Positions 45,475 to 57,649 of a stretch of DNA of 64,000 nucleotides are shown one piece after another (position 1 is the first letter of the stretch; the number at the start of each line of letters is the position of its first letter). The stretch lies in the NCBI GenBank assembly GCA_009760855.2, contig WPIO01000024.1:2104001-2168000 (forward strand), read 5' to 3'. Source of the stretch: Cristatella mucedo (Eukaryota > Bryozoa > Phylactolaemata > Cristatellidae). The notes below the pieces were generated by a model. It saw nothing but the letters and a program-made list of their open reading frames with translations, had not been told where the DNA came from and searched no databases. The position numbers were made by a program, and so were the translations under genes.

Positions 45475-46392
45475 ATTTTGGAGGCTGACACTCAAAATTG
45501 GCTCTGCCAGCATATCTCCTGTTGAATCAGCTCGAAATCTAGGTGCCATATTATAAAGCGACCTCTCGTTAGACGACCATATCAGCTCCACAATAGAATC
45601 TGCCAATTCTCAGCTTCATAACAATGCCAAAATTCGAGCTTGTTTAGATAAGGATACTACATCTAAGTTGGTCCATGCATTCGTGACATCCCCTCTCGGC
45701 TTCTGCAACTCACTGCTCGCTGGCCTACTGGCATGTGCGATCAGGCGATTGCAGCTAGTGCAAAATAATGCAGTTAGGCTTGTCCTAGGCGAGCGTCGCA
45801 GTTGCCACATTACTCCACTTCTCGCCGACCTGCACTGGCTACCAGTCAAGCAACGGATTGACATCAAGGTTTTATCGCTCACTTTTAGGTCCCTTCATTC
45901 TATGGCTCCAGCCTATCTTTCAGATATATTCCCCCATCAGGCCAAGCATCGTACCACCCGCTTTTCGCAATCTAACAGTCTACAAGTACCCCGTACAAAC
46001 CTCAAATCCTTTGGAGACGGTGCATTTAGTTCGTATGCTCCCAAAGCCTGGAACTCCCTCCCGACCTGCGTTAGAACATCCCTGACCTGACCACATCTAA
46101 AAGGAACCTAAAAACACACCTATTTAAGACAGCATTTAGTGGGTCCCTGTGATTCGTCCTTGATGTGCTTATGCGTACTGACACTGTGCATGCTGCCACT
46201 AACCACATTTGCATGCTGACCCTGTGCATGTCACCCCTAACCATGTTATTTATTTTGTTTGTTTATCAAGCATGATATTACTCACCATTCAATTGCATTT
46301 CCCTTTGTGGCAAATGAAAAGTGCCAAGAGAGATTGAGTACTCTGAGGGCGCTTTATCAAATGTTTTATTATTATTATTATTATTATTATTA
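45475..46392 (+). mobile_element. CR1-a 3' copy, about 0.9 kb
   Basis: From the ORF2 region (aattggctctgccagcatat) through the open C-terminal reading at 45668-46090 (SLHSMAPAYLSDIFPHQAKH) to a long ATT tail (46370-46392). No neighbouring target duplication that I can define. Confidence 0.85.
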
Positions 46393-46819
46393 CTTCATTC
46401 TTCAACTGCAAAATAATCAGTTAGCACTAACATTCGCTTATTTGTTATACATTTGAAAAATATACCACACATTATTACAGTACATTGAAGTAACGAGTTA
46501 GAGATCCATCTGTGAACGTTTTGGGTCCGGTGCCCATTTTAGGCGGCCCCACCATTACAGTCCCGCTCGAAAATGATAAAAAAAAAAGTCTCGTGCTATC
46601 AGCAGAAGGATCCTCTGCTGAAACGGTCATTTGCTGAGAGCGAAATAGAGACCGGAGAAAAAGGAATGATAGAGAAACTGAGCACACAGACAGAGACAAC
46701 AAGAAACTCTGCACAGGAACCACAAGCAAAAAATAAAGCAATCACGTAAATAATAATAAAAATAAGTTTTGTTTGCATCGCACCTGACGGGAGCCAAATC
46801 TCTACGAAAATTTGTTTAT
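46393..46819. other. Unassigned sequence
   Basis: No repeat recognised. A minus-strand frame at 46475-46741 is open for 88 codons but hydrophobic and Ser-rich without a domain; I do not call it. Confidence 0.25.
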
Positions 46820-46935
46820 CAAGCACTATTACTCACGATTCGATCGCATTTTTCTTTGCAAAAAATGTAAAGCGCCTAGAAAGGGATTGAGTTCTCTGAG
46901 GGTGCTTTATCAAGTGCATTATTATTAATATATTA
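46820..46935 (+). mobile_element. CR1-a 3'-terminal fragment
   Basis: gtttatcaagcactattact, tgtaaagcgcctagaaaggg and tcaagtgcattattattaat. Confidence 0.8.
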
Positions 46936-47054
46936 TTATAGAATTCTTCAGAGAACTTAACCTCTTTCTCGGCACTTTACAGATGCTGCACATAAATCAT
47001 GACTAAATGATTGGTGCTAACACCCACTATCAGCAGACACAGTGTAAGCAGGTA

Positions 47055-47640
47055 TAATAATAATAATACACTTGATAAAGCACCTTCAGAGAACTCAATC
47101 TCTTTCTAGGCACTTTGCATTTGCACACAAGGGAAGAATCACAAAGACCCACCAAATGCTGTAATACATAGGTGCTTTCTAAGCTTCTTTTTAAATGTCG
47201 TCATGTCAGGGGACGTTTTTGCATGCGCCGGTAGTGAGCTCCAGGCTTTGGGAGCATAGGAACTAAAGGCACGGTCTTCAACGGTTTTGAGATTAGTACG
47301 ATATATGGTTAAGCGATTCGAGCCAGAACAGGTGGTTGCACGATTCTTTTTCTGGTCTGAGATAAATTCAGAAAACTAGATTGGAGCCAGAGAATGAAGT
47401 GACCTAAAAGTAAGTGATAGAAGATTGAAGTCGATGGGCTGCTTGATTGGGAGCCAATGCAGGTCGGTGAGAAGTGGCGTGATGTAGAAACTGCAACTGA
47501 CGACAGACGAGCCTAGCTGCTGAGTTTTTCGCCAACTGCAAACGCCCGATAGCACGAGCCGGTTGACCAGCAAGCACTGAGTTACGAAGTCGAGACGGGA
47601 TGTCGCACTTGAGTTGACCGCTCACGAGACCACAGGTTTG
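47055..47640 (-). mobile_element. CR1-a 3' copy, diverged
   Basis: The tail aataataataatacacttga at the left is followed by the complement of the 3' UTR and the ORF2 C-terminus (gagctccaggctttgggagc; gcctagctgctgagtttttc). Frames are broken by small deletions. A degraded 3' scrap in the same orientation precedes it at about 46945-47010. Confidence 0.8.
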
Positions 47641-47700
47641 CGTCAAGAGGGCGTAGCAGGTGAGGGAGACGTTGTGGTTAGCTGGAAAAACACGCCAGTT
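47590..47700 (+). repeat. Shared flank motif, copy 3
   Basis: acgttgtggttagctggaaa followed by aacacgcc, as at 14345-14375 and 30755-30785. The upstream half is only weakly similar, and no satellite monomer is beside this copy. Confidence 0.4.
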
Positions 47701-47944
47701 GTCTTAAGCAGCTAGGCGTGGTGAGCATTAGAGTTCCGGTGAGAGCTAAAACATCAGCTGTAGGGTGAGAAGCTACATGGATTAGCAAAACTTCAGGCTC
47801 GCACAGCTGTATTGGTCTTAATGTGAAAATGATGGATATTTATTAATCGTACCTGAGGGCTGTCAAGGAAGTTTGCACGGATGCGAACTTGTGTTTGCAT
47901 GTCAGTGCCAAGTCATTAGGTCCCTTGTCGGTCGGACAAAGAAG

Positions 47945-48802
47945 TGCAACGGAGCAGCTCTCAGGCTAGCCGCGATATTAGCCCTTGCCTTAGTGGGCCT
48001 AACTAGGGTACCTGGAGCAACCGTAGCGAGGCGGACTAGCCAAGAAGAATTGGGTAGGGAGGACACATTAGTTAAACCGGGAGCGGAGCGAGGCGTCAGT
48101 TGACAGCGAGAGCTTGAGTAGACAAAGACCGGTCAGGATGTGGTCCGACTACTGTGCTCCACTAGACAAAGAGCTAAAGGATGGCAAGCTGGCGGAGGAG
48201 CCATCTAATAAACTACAGGCAGATGTGAATAGGCTGACGACGGACACCGAGAGCTAGGCTCCGACAAAAATAGCAGCTACGCTCAAGGTCAAGAGGCGGG
48301 GAGAGAGAGATATATACGAGACGACTGACAGCTCAGGGCTGCAGCTTCGGTAGTCGATGCGAGACTACGCTTCAAGAGCACGAGAGGCGAACCTACGGCG
48401 ACGGACAGCTAAGTGCAACTTAGACTGCGAAGTTGTGTTCTGCCGGCTACTTAGTTAGCTGCTCGTATCTTGGGGTGCTGTAGCGACGCGCGCATAGGGT
48501 AGTTAGTTATACTCGGACTTCGGGAGTTCACGCAGTTAACTCCGTCGGTCCGGTACACGCCACGTAAACGCGTAGGGTAGTTATTATAGTCAGTCTTCGG
48601 GAGTTCGCTCAGTTAACTCCGTCGGTCCGGTGCGCGCCGCGTAAAGCGCTTGCGCCGGCGCGTAACCACTACTAACAGGCCCACAATAAACTATTGCTTT
48701 CGGCACCCATTTGTGGCCGCCTGTGTTTTAACCGTACCGCAGCACTGCATCGCACAGTCCACCGGTAGAGAACCGGGGGACGAGCTTCTCTACGCGGTTA
48801 CA
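47945..48802 (+). mobile_element. Solo LTR, 858 bp, target duplication GAAG, specific to block B
   Basis: Starts TGCAACGG, ends GCGGTTACA, and is flanked by GAAG at 47941-47944 and 48803-48806. Block A has the empty site gacaaagaagcatatgcg. An AATAAA polyadenylation signal lies at 48685-48690, about 120 bases before the end. Two direct units of 77 bases (starting near 48497 and 48574, each with ttcgggagttc and cagttaactccgtcggtccg) lie in the middle. No coding sequence, so most likely an LTR left by recombination. Confidence 0.8.
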
Positions 48803-49699
48803 GAAGCATGTGCGTAAGCCTTGATAATAATAAGAGTATATATGTCTATAACCCTCTGAGAACTATCTCTTTCCAGGCATTTAAGTTTGCTGCAAAGGAA
48901 GCACGATCTAATTGTTGCTGGTAGCATCCTCAATCTCAACTAGTGTACCGCGGTTGGAAGTGACGTGCATGTGTCAGCCGCGAACCTCAGGAGAACCTGC
49001 TCGAGCTATGCGAAATTATGACCGAATGTGGTTAGGTCGTGAATCGATCTTGCACGTATCTCAGTATCAAATTTATAAGGTTAGGATAATATATCTTTGT
49101 TTATCGCTGTTAGGATACGTTACAATCGAGTGTTTGAATAATGTAAGCACAAAAAGCAATGAACGTAATTTAATGAACACAAATGTATCATGTTGAGTGT
49201 CATTCGATGGATTTCTGTGTAAGATTGAGGGTAAGAGGTCGGTGTAAGACGGTGGCAGCGCGGACCGCGAGTGCCCGGGTCCCGAGCCGCCTCCGTTTTA
49301 TCGCTCTCCGGGTATCCTGGTGTGGCTGCGAGAATGGCCGAGGCTCACTCGCACAGCAATGGCTTGGCGGCTGGAGAGCAGAAACGATCGTGGAACCTTT
49401 TGCCCTTAAATTACGGAACGACCACGGCCACCGGAAGGTTGTGCAGCTTCACGAGCTCACGGTGAGGGTAAAAAGACTACAGGAGTCACCCAACTAGCAT
49501 CGACTCTCCAGTGGTGATACGCCACGCCGACCTATACGCAACGACAGCCGTTTCCGGGTAACAGCCCGCCCAGGCCACCGCGAAGAGCTCCAGGTAACCG
49601 ACCTCTCCGAGTGTCCGAGAACGCCGCTCCCCAGCTGGGCTGCCAAACTATATGATTTGCTGAGACATCCCTATGGGGGATTTGGCATTTGTGCGGGCA

Positions 49700-49865
49700 G
49701 TCGCACATCATCAGACATCACTATGGGGGAGCCGGGATGGCACACTAGGTAAGGCTAGGTATTGCTTTCATGTCCTGAGGTGGGCGATCCTGTATCGCCG
49801 CTGCAAGCGGTGGTGATAGCCGTAAAGGCTCTTCTGTCGCTATAAAAAAAGAGGCTGTTTAATCA
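49700..49865 (+). mobile_element. SINE-1 copy without box B, specific to block B
   Basis: tggcacactaggtaaggc (box A region) to tcgctataaaaaaagaggct gtt; the part holding box B is deleted (catgtcctgaggtgggcgat). Block A reads through the site (ctatgggggaagtggcattt), while block B shows a partly repeated catc-ctatggggga around the insertion. Confidence 0.75.
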
Positions 49866-50109
49866 GCTAGGATTTTATGGGGGGAAGTGGCATTTGTGCA
49901 GCAGTCGCCCAAAGCGACAGGTCGAGTCGACATTGCCGCAGGTGGTATTTCAACGTACGAAGGAAGCCGCAAGAAAGCTACTGACCGTCATGGCCAATCC
50001 TGTCCGGGAGAGTGCCAAAGAGTGCATTATTGGGTCAGCTGTTCTTCTACGTCGACTTCCGCAAATGTAGTACGCTGTCGCCGTACAACGGGGGGGGGGA
50101 GGAAAGGAA

Positions 50110-50356
50110 TGTTGTGTGAGCCCACTCCGGATTATACCGGACTACGGGATATTCCCTAAACTACACATGCTACCAGCGAAGGGCGATTCCCCGAGGATGT
50201 ATTCGTCGGCGACTTATATTCTTGTTCTCGTGGCTTAATGAAAGTACAAAGACGCTGCACGAGTAACGATACCGAGTCTCTTACCAATTATGCTCATGCT
50301 TGTGCCTTCGGGAAAAGCCGCCAGTACGGCCGCCGCGGGGCCTGAGAAACACTACA
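50110..50356 (+). mobile_element. 3' LTR of the block-B copy of the 37.5-38.5 kb LTR element
   Basis: A purine run of G with gaggaaaggaa, then TGTTGTGT at 50110 and ACACTACA ending at 50356. Internal sequence at about 49190-50109 corresponds to 37530-38243 apart from the SINE insertion. Confidence 0.5.
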
Positions 50357-50664
50357 GCGCCGAAGCAAGGTAATGCAAATGAAAAGAACGGTTATTTCCC
50401 TTCAGAAAAGTTTCGTCCTCGCAACACAATTAACCTGGCGGCCCAAAGAGAAAATAATGCATAGCTCCTTTTATTAAAAGCGGTAGCAGAAAAAACCCAG
50501 CAGTGAGCGAATGTATCTGAACGGTCCATTGTGCCTTGGGATAGTAACCTAGGATGCTTATGATTCCTCAAACTCGACCTGCGTAAATTAAGTGACAAGT
50601 CAAGCTTTGAAAAACAAGATCTAGCAATTTAATTTTTACTCCAAGTTGTCTATCAAAGGCTTTG

Positions 50665-51850
50665 GACTCTCGACCCTCTCACCTCCCGACTGCGTCACAT
50701 CCCCCGACTCGACCACGTTTAAAAAGAACTTAAAAATGCACTTATTTAGGACAGCATTTGATGGATCCGTGTGATTCGTCCTCCATGTGCTTATGCGTGC
50801 TGACACCGTGCATGCTACCACTAACCACACTTGCATGATGACCCTGTGAATGTCATCCCTAACCATGTTATTCATGTTGTTTATCAGTCACGATGTTTCT
50901 CACCATTGAATCGCGTTTCTCTTTGGAGCAAATGTAAAGCACCTGTTAAATCAGCTCGAAATCTAGGTGCCATATTCCAAAGCGACCTCTCGTTAGACGA
51001 CCATATCAGCTCCACAGTCAAATCTGCCTATTTTAAGCTTCATAGCACTGCAACAATTCGGGCTTGTTTAGATAAGGATACCACGTCCAAGTTGGTCCAT
51101 GCATTGGTGACATCCCGTCTCGACTTCCTCAACTCACTGTTTACTGGCCTACGTGCATGTGCTATCAGGCGATTGCAGCTGGTGCAAAACTCTGCAGCTA
51201 GGCTTGTCTGTCGTGAGCGTCGCAGTTGCCACGTTACTCCACTTCTCGCCAACCTGCACTGGCTACCAGTCAAGCAACGGATTGACTTCAAGGTTTTGTC
51301 GCTCACTTTTAGGTCGCTTCATTCTTTGGCTCCAGCCTATCTCTCAGATATACTACCCCATCAGGCCAAGCATCGTACCACCCGCTTTTCGGAATCCAAC
51401 AGTCTACAAATACCTCGTACAAACCTTAAATCCTTTGGAGACCGTACATTTAGTTCGTATGCTCCCAAAGCCTGGAACTCCCTCCCGACCTGCGTCAGAA
51501 CATCCCCTGACCTCAACACATTTAAAAGAAACTTAAAAACACACCTCTTTATGACAGCATTTAGTGGGTCCCTGTAATTCGTCCTTGATGTGCTTATGCA
51601 TGCTGACATTGTGTATGCTGCCACTAACCACATTTGCATGCTGACCCTGTGCATGCCACCCCTAACCACGTTATTCATTTTGTTTGTTTTTCAAGCATAA
51701 TTATACTTACCATTCAAATACATTTCCCTTTGCAGCAAATGTAAAGCGCCCAGAGAGATTGAGTTTTCTGAGGGCGCTTTATTGCATTATTATTATTATT
51801 ATTAGAAAGAGATTGAGTTCTCCGAGGGCGCTTTTTCGAGTGCATTATTA
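50665..51850 (+). mobile_element. CR1-a 3' end split by a second CR1-a copy
   Basis: Outer copy: 50665-50950 and 51809-51850 (shared with block A). Inner copy: from about 50951 to 51808, reading on the plus strand a long open ORF2 C-terminus (LDKDTTSKLVHALVTSRLDF through TAFSGSL) and ending in attattattattattag. Block A has only the outer copy. At most 1-2 bases of target duplication. Confidence 0.9.
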
Positions 51851-52074
51851 TTGGATATTAGTTAACTTTTAGCTGAGGATTTCTGCAGCGGTGGGGGATC
51901 CTTTATTGCCCACCACAAGTGGTTGCAATAGCTGAGTCTGATAGAGCAGCTAAAATCCAATTATTTACGTACCTCAGCAGTAGCACCACGTTAGTCGTAG
52001 GGTAATATTTGCAGACTCAAAGGTAAGGTTAGGGCAGACTCGCTCATACTCCTGTAAGAATTTCGTAGAGATTC

Positions 52075-52250
52075 TCATCCTAGGTCAAATAACATTTGAG
52101 TCGGATCATACATGGTTTGTGGATCGCACTTATCGCTGAATGAACGAACACGAACCACGGCTCCTGCCACTTCTCCGATGTCCTCGGAGTCGTTAAGCAA
52201 CTTTATGGCTCTGACCGTCACCTTTCCTGACACGAACTTGGTTCACGGCA
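52075..52250 (-). pseudogene. Block-B partner of the 39318-39503 exon candidate, frameshifted
   Basis: Reads NDSEDIGEVAGAVVRVRSFS, DKCDPQTMYDPTQ and then shifts because of one extra T (acatttgag against acattgag in block A), reaching a stop within a few codons. Confidence 0.4.
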
Positions 52251-52404
52251 TTGCCTGCCCGTCTTTCTTTCTATAGACTCTCGGAAGACATCGTTGAAAA
52301 GCACTGAGGTGGCACAAGCTGCTTTAATGTGAGCGCCTGACCCTTTCGAACACAGCTGAGCCTCATTCGCGAAAGATTGAATCAGAATGAGGCTTGCTCA
52401 CTTA

Positions 52405-52585
52405 TCACTTATCAGCAGGCAAAGTATCGGCAACTGAATGTCCGGAATATTTTTTCATCGCTGTCACCTGTTTTTGCGATTGTTCTGCAGCCGTCAAAAT
52501 GTCTAAAGCGGTCTCCAGCACCGGGTTTGTTACTTTTAAAAGCTTCTGTAGGATGGTAGTGCAAGAAAGGCCACTTACCAGTTGG
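52405..52585 (-). CDS. Block-B partner of the 39655-39815 exon candidate
   Basis: Reads KLLKVTNPVLETALDILTAA, EQSQKQVTAMKKYSGHSVAD. Possible acceptor catcctacag and possible donor after GCTGATAA. The frame is kept relative to block A. Strand and exon status are uncertain. Confidence 0.3.
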
Positions 52586-54626
52586 GTCACAGATGTTTCG
52601 GGAAGAATGAGTCAAATCTGCAGCAATGAGCCAAAAGGTGCCTGAAAATTATTTATCTGTTTCGCCAGGTCGCAGACCATGAGTGAAACTTCTAAATTTC
52701 AGCGATTTCAAGCGGTTCCGGTATACGATGATTAGAAAGCGCCCTTGTGAGTTCAGACAGGCTCTTATATGATGGTTTACACAATGATGCAGAGCTACGT
52801 AGGAGGGCCTATGTTTAGTTTCGAACGAAATCAAAATAATGGCTTTATGCCGATTTACCGGAATCTCATGGGGTAACGTGTACTTAAAAGTACCTAGTTA
52901 AGCGCCAAACCTTTATCCTTAATCGCCAAAAGAGATCAACCCTTTGCGGATTGCTATGGGTCGACGAAAAATCCGCCTCGTCGCTTCTGCTAACGTTTGT
53001 GCGAGCAGTCCTGTTAAAAAAACGCCTCATACAAACGCAGCTTTGTTACGGCCAAAGTAACCTGGCCAGAACGGCTGCCACACTGGGTGAATACACTTCA
53101 GAACGTGCCTAAGTCGGTCGGTTTTTCTCTACCGGAAAAGGGCGATGGCTGGGTAAGGGGGCGAACCTTACATAAATCTTAACAGCCATGCTGAGTTTTC
53201 ACAGAGAATAACTGAGTGAGTACATTACAGCTAGTTGAGCGGTTGGACTAAGTCGTGAGTTGTATGAGGCATCCCGTGCTGTATGAGACATCAGCAACGG
53301 CACCGGCCTCCACTGCTAACCGAACTTGCTTCGACGTCCTAGTCTAAGACAACTGCTGCCAAGAAGTTACATACTTTAACTATAGATAAAAAGCAACATA
53401 AGGTAAAAGGACATATTTGGAATACATAATTTACAATAAGTTTCGATTACATTGTGCCTGACAAACGAGGGGTCTCAGATACAGCACTAGTACAACGTTT
53501 TCGACATATGCAACACAAATGGTTCCAACAGCCAGTCATCGTGATTGCGACCTCGAGTTGCCTTCTCAGTATCCATGCCAAAGCCGGGCCGTAGATTCCG
53601 AATAGCAAACGAGGCTTCATGAGATGATCCTTGGACACTGGCTGGCGACACTGCACTGGCAGGGCAAGGTAAATGAGGATGGGACGGCTGGCACAGTAGT
53701 GTTACATGTCTTTTCGAAGCGAGTAAATGCATCATTCTACAGTTTACAGCAAAATATTCTGAAAACATAATTTAAAAACCATAGCTACAGTACAATCTGA
53801 ACGGCTCACTGAAAACCTTTTTAACTCTAGATTAGAGATAATACCATGACGTGGCCAAGTAATAAAGGCATAAGCAATGTAGTCGGGTGAGCAGAAGGGG
53901 CGGGTTTAGCCCTAGCTGCTGACTCATTCTTTTCGTTGACGGCTTGCCTTTGAACAGTGAGCTGCACGAACAAGGTTTGCTCGCATTCATATCATGCGTA
54001 GTCAAGCATTTCTCGTTGAGCTGCAATAGCAGCCTACTAGCATATATGCGTGTCAAAGGTGAACTCGTGGTCTTTACAAACAAGGACGAAGCATTCTGAG
54101 CTCCGACATACATGATGCACTCATCACAGGTAGTAACTGAAGCTGGAACCGAGTTTCGAACAGTCAGTGCAAACTGAAGGCCCGACAAAAATTTTAAATG
54201 TATGGCACTGAACGGTAAGACGACTAAAGGCCATGAAGCGAGTGGTGCGAGAGTATACTATACAAGCGAGAAGGACCGGTGCAAGCAAGTGATACGGCTA
54301 GGGAGCCAGACAGAGGATCTTACAGTCCATTTGATGTTCGGTAAGGATCAGACAGAAGTGGTGCATTATGGTAGCGTATGGTGAGTGGTAGTGTAAGCGG
54401 GCCCTGAACTCGGCAATCCTCCTTAGCTGCAAGTAGGCCGCCTTGAGTGTTGAGGCAATGTGATCATCCAATGACAAAATAGTTTTGGAATGAAAAGAGC
54501 TGTCAGGGTGTATGAAGGCAGATCTATTGAAAGGCACAACAAAGAAGAGGGGTAGACGGTAGACTGCACGGTACGAATTAAGTTCGGCAGCTGTTAAGCT
54601 CATGAAGCACATGCTCATATACTTAC

Positions 54627-54650
54627 CTAACTGGGCGAAGCCATAACAAC
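54627..54650 (-). pseudogene. Degenerate copy of the 43-bp exon
   Basis: The donor gtaagtat is preserved, but only ATGGCTTCGCCCAGTTAG remains before it, with a TAG where block C continues, and the acceptor is not recognisable. Confidence 0.45.
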
Positions 54651-55559
54651 TTACCAACTGAAGGTTTCACTTGTGTGTTTCGTACATGTCATTATCCTTC
54701 AAAGTGCATTCCTCGACGGCCGACTGAATTACTTTGGTGTCGGTAAAAAATGTTTTGAGTGTTTGTATCTTGCTGACCACCTCTATCGAAACAATAAATG
54801 TATGCATGGCACCTCAAAACGTCATTAGCATTTCTTTTTGACAAATAATTAGCCAAGAGTCTTCAATTATTATATACTAGCGCCGGCCTGCAAAAAATAA
54901 AATTGATAAAATTATCAATGATTATCAAAGAATAAACATACTTCACTGATCGATAATCTCAACAGCGTTTACTTATGTAATTAAACAACCAACTGATCAA
55001 ACACCCGCTCATTACTACTTCTTAGCAAATAAAAAATCAATGCCCAATTGCAAATACCAGAATGCAGGCTGTAGCTAAATATGTAAATTACTAAATTCGC
55101 CCAACTGCAATCTTTGACACTACACTTATTATAGCTGCACTGCTGACGTAGAAATAAACATCAAAAGGGCTAAAAAGACTGGCTCAACCGCCATAATTCC
55201 AAATCATAAAGGTTGACACTTCAACTTACGATTAGAATTAATTCGCTAATATTTGTGAAGACACTTCTAATTATCAATTTGACATGACCTATATCTATTT
55301 ATAGCTAAACTACACAATATTATTGAGCTGTTCACACATTTACTATAAGAGCTACATTTACCAAGCACATGATGCAGAAAAATAAAACGGGGATGAAACA
55401 ATTTTCCTCTGAACCTCTCAACCACTACGATAGCCAGAGAAGTATCACAGAGACAGGCTGGGAAGGCTAGGTTCCGTTAGAATATATCTGAAGGCAGTGC
55501 TTCAGAAGATCCTCAAGGCATACTCTGAGAGGTTCCTTGAACAGCTACGCAGGCTATAA

Positions 55560-56330
55560 TAACATACGACCGGCTTGCTCACGAATGCTATTTCATTAGG
55601 TGGTGCAGCAAAGCTGCCGAATGATTGCTCACGGACTATCCGTTGATAAATCCCTCAGCAGTGCCTTCTCCTCGACCAGCAAATTCCTACATTAAACATT
55701 ATGGCAAGACGTAGAATTTGTCGAGGTTATGTCGAGTAGTATGCAGCTGGTCAATATTCTTAGGTATATATGAAATTAAAAAAATAAAAGTCGGCCGATT
55801 TAAAAAACTTTATAGAGCAGAAGAGCCATTGCGGTTTCGACTTTGCTTGCAGCCAGGAATAATAAATTGTCTGAGGCTGAACTCTAATTCACGACTTGGG
55901 TCGTGAAGTTAGAGCAACTTACATCCAGGGTAAGAACAAATGGCTGTTGTCAATGCCGCTCGATAAAGAGGATGCTGGTGTGTCCGGTCTTAGCAGTAAC
56001 CTGGCAAGCAGGCCAGATTTTGGCTGCCAGGTCTGCTCCACGATCTCTTGGTCTCGTTTATACAGATTACAACAGTATGGCTGCTGAGGCCTTCCAGACA
56101 AACTATCAGGATACTAAAGCCAGTCAGATAATTTAGAAATTCAAAAAGATCATACCCCAACTGTCTCCAACTGGACCGATCCCAAAGCTCTGGTAACTAA
56201 GATCGCAGGTGCAATTCGAATCTCCAATCTCACCCACGAATTAGCCTTGAAGAATTTCCATTCTAACATATGTTTAGAAAAAAGACTTGTGATTGAACGA
56301 ACCAACTGCATTCACTGTCATCTAGCCTAC
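55560..56330. other. Block-D-specific segment, unassigned
   Basis: No counterpart in block C. A plus-strand frame (55903-56136) reads VYTDYNSMAAEAFQTNYQDT and looks coding-like, but no domain or splice sites are recognised. Could be an old element insertion or sequence lost from block C. Confidence 0.3.
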
Positions 56331-56454
56331 TTTCAGCAGAGCACTATTGCAAAAATCAGGTTCTGCATAGAATCAAGTATGTCAGTCGAACTAGTTCACG
56401 TGTTCGTGTGTGGTAAAATCACGTTGAGATTACTGTAGCTCCTGGCTTGTACAA

Positions 56455-56830
56455 AGTATCTGTCTATACCTCCACAAAGCCTAAACGAATAAAGTGGGTG
56501 ATAGACAGGAGAGTTTTCTATATCAAACTTAAAGCATAATCGGATTTCGGTAGGCATTGGGTAATTAACAGACGTCATCTCACGCAACAAAGAGAAAGTG
56601 AGAGACGTAGCTGAGTCAGGAACAAAGTGGTGGCAATTGTTAGCATAGAAGTGGCAGCTCGGAACACCTGCAAAGAATTTGCCACAGGCGTCAGCATAAT
56701 TCTCTTCACCTGGTCTAAAACTGGGCAGGTTATCTGATCTGTCGTCAATGGTATAGCTACTGCATCCCACCACTTCTGTACAAGCATCACTCGCACCCTA
56801 TCAATCTTCGAATCGACTTCAAGATCGAGA
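56455..56830 (-). mobile_element. Diverged CR1-b-like fragment, partner of 17836-18352
   Basis: acctccacaaagcctaaacg, cgcaacaaagagaaagtgag and agctactgcatcccaccact match the block-C copy, so the insertion preceded the C/D duplication. Confidence 0.7.
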
Positions 56831-57649
56831 TTCTCCCTGTCTGTCTGTCTCTTTTATAGGTCACTTGGCTAACCAGCAGAGGCCTATCTATTTGATCCAC
56901 TTACTTTTTTTGTATGCTCTCGTATGACTGCCTGTACCTGCTTCCAATTGTCTTGGCGTTTGTAGCACACAAAGTTGACATATTTTGGCGAGAAAAGTTC
57001 AGCTCGTCGGTACTGACAGTCTGTAACTCACTTCCAGCCTAGCCTCTGTCACCACCTGCAGTAACTTTTTGCGACTGATGTCCCAGCTAAAGACGGGTAT
57101 GTACACAGCTTTCCCCGAGCCCCAGTCAACACATCTTGTACCTGCTTACTTTGAGTGCTTCCCCGTGCCATGATGCTAACCAGGGCTCATAGTAACCGTT
57201 GGCTCTAATTGTTTGCTCGCGTTCTTTTGCATGTGGGCCTAAACACGATCCGTGTTTGCTTGTGCAAGACCTATGCAGGAAACCTGGCACACCTTTACCG
57301 TTCGTTATTGCTCACTTTGCACTAGGTTTTAATGCACCAAGATAGAAATTTAGTTCTCTTAGGGCACTAAGCAAATGACTTACTTGTATCATTGCTTAGT
57401 TTAGCAAGCTTTCTGGCCACATATAGCTCAGGCGAGATAACGGTTGCCGATTGGCACCCAATTCGCATTTCTAATCATTCACTAAGTACCACAGTATTTG
57501 AATTGAGCTCGTAAATTCACATGTAAAGCCGACGGTTGAAAGCCCGAGAGGCAGTAACTGCATATTCAAATTTGTTAAATATACTACAACGGTCAATAGA
57601 TATAGGTTTTATCTGCATGCCCGCATGCACTTTCTACTGGTATTACTCA
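56831..57649. other. Unassigned sequence within block D
   Basis: No supported gene or repeat apart from a possible diverged CR1 3' scrap near 57345-57380 (gaaatttagttctcttaggg). Confidence 0.3.

Larger units (their letters stand above)
47808..54087 (+). repeat. Segmental duplication block B
   Basis: Direct copy of block A. Block B alone carries a solo LTR, a SINE-1-bearing insertion and an extra CR1-a copy, and lacks the part corresponding to 41846-42570. The right edge adjoins block D without a gap. Confidence 0.9.

Noticed and set aside
46475-46826. Two overlapping minus-strand hydrophobic frames
   Set aside because: Ser/Leu/Phe-rich without motif, partner exon or second copy; probably chance.
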